Positions 63,526 through 63,573 of a stretch of DNA of 63,573 nt are shown here, one piece after another (within the stretch, counting starts at the first letter, position 1; every line of letters starts with the position of its first letter). The stretch is from NCBI GenBank assembly GCA_905215325.1, contig CAJMPP010000009.1, positions 1 to 63,573 of the forward strand. Reading direction: 5' to 3'. Both the position numbers and the translations under genes were made by a program. This DNA comes from an uncultured bacterium. Its GTDB lineage: Bacteria > Actinomycetota > Coriobacteriia > Coriobacteriales > Eggerthellaceae. The notes beneath the pieces were generated by a model. That model worked only from the letters and a program-made list of their open reading frames with translations. It did no database searches and was not told the origin of the DNA.

Positions 63526-63573
63526 TCCTTATTATAAAAGTTTGATAGGAGCTGATAAAAATGGTAAAAGTAC
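63526..63573 (+). other. AT-rich foreign-looking terminal segment
   Basis: 48 bases at about 27% GC against about 60% in the rest. It contains AGGAG, a 9-base gap and ATGGTAAAAGTAC, which reads as the ribosome site and start of an unrelated low-GC gene (MVKV). Possibly one end of a mobile element, or an assembly join. Confidence 0.6.

Overview
The window looks like a chromosomal segment of a high-GC anaerobic actinobacterium of the class Coriobacteriia, most likely an Eggerthellaceae member (Slackia, Eggerthella or a relative). The evidence is base composition near 60% GC, an actinobacterial-type integration host factor (mIHF) beside gmk and rpoZ, HrcA with a CIRCE-like operator, PyrR-type control of two pyr operons, a selenocysteine system, a 2-oxoacid:ferredoxin oxidoreductase and a paired AMP-binding ligase and XRE-cupin regulator. 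Genus is inference only. No rRNA, CRISPR array, phage genes or complete insertion sequence was seen.

Layout. (1) 1-18123, almost all minus strand, is housekeeping: dapB (partial), pnp, rpsO, a TSCPD protein, recO, a zinc-ribbon/PASTA membrane protein, era, dgkA, ybeY, phoH, mtaB, rsmE, dnaJ, hrcA (CIRCE-like operator), hemW, dusB, a small membrane protein and lepA. (2) 18287-26699: a CXXCH lipoprotein, rpsT (plus strand) with a long Ala/Lys/Glu tail, holA, comEC/comEA, thiI, and a mihF-gmk-rpoZ cluster. (3) 26915-40127: de novo pyrimidine synthesis in two minus-strand operons, carA-carB-pyrK-pyrD-pyrF and pyrR-pyrB-pyrC, each preceded by nearly the same PyrR-binding leader, with two tandem paralogous MFS transporters (plus strand) between them. 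(4) 40434-50679: a glycosyltransferase followed by a selenium island: a SelD-associated cysteine desulfurase-like enzyme, selD (itself a UGA-containing selenoprotein gene), DUF3343, yedF, focA, selA, selB and the tRNA-Sec gene selC. Two short broken ORFs in the island resemble the N-terminus of a 2-hydroxyacyl-CoA dehydratase activase and pieces of its dehydratase partner. (5) 50783-53644: a membrane Ser/Thr kinase, an HTH protein and a DUF4190-like membrane protein, followed by a 46-bp tandem repeat. (6) 54048-60032: a four-subunit 2-oxoacid:ferredoxin oxidoreductase, a MinD/CobQ-like ATPase, an acyl-CoA ligase and an XRE-cupin regulator, probably a branched-chain or aryl 2-oxoacid fermentation module. 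(7) 60160-63525: def-fmt-rsmB, with def cut off at its 5' end by an abrupt AT-rich junction in the last 48 bases.

How the parts fit: the island holds all the trans-acting parts for Sec decoding (SelA, SelB, SelD, tRNA-Sec) plus selenium-trafficking candidates (cysteine desulfurase-like enzyme, DUF3343, YedF). SelD is a Sec protein, so the pathway depends partly on its own product, and the selA leader carries a perfect 24-bp palindrome that could give feedback control. The pyr genes cover carbamoyl phosphate to OMP/UMP and are tuned by PyrR. The most interesting region is 42887-45605, where relics of an activase/dehydratase pair sit among selenium genes and one relic contains an in-frame UGA.
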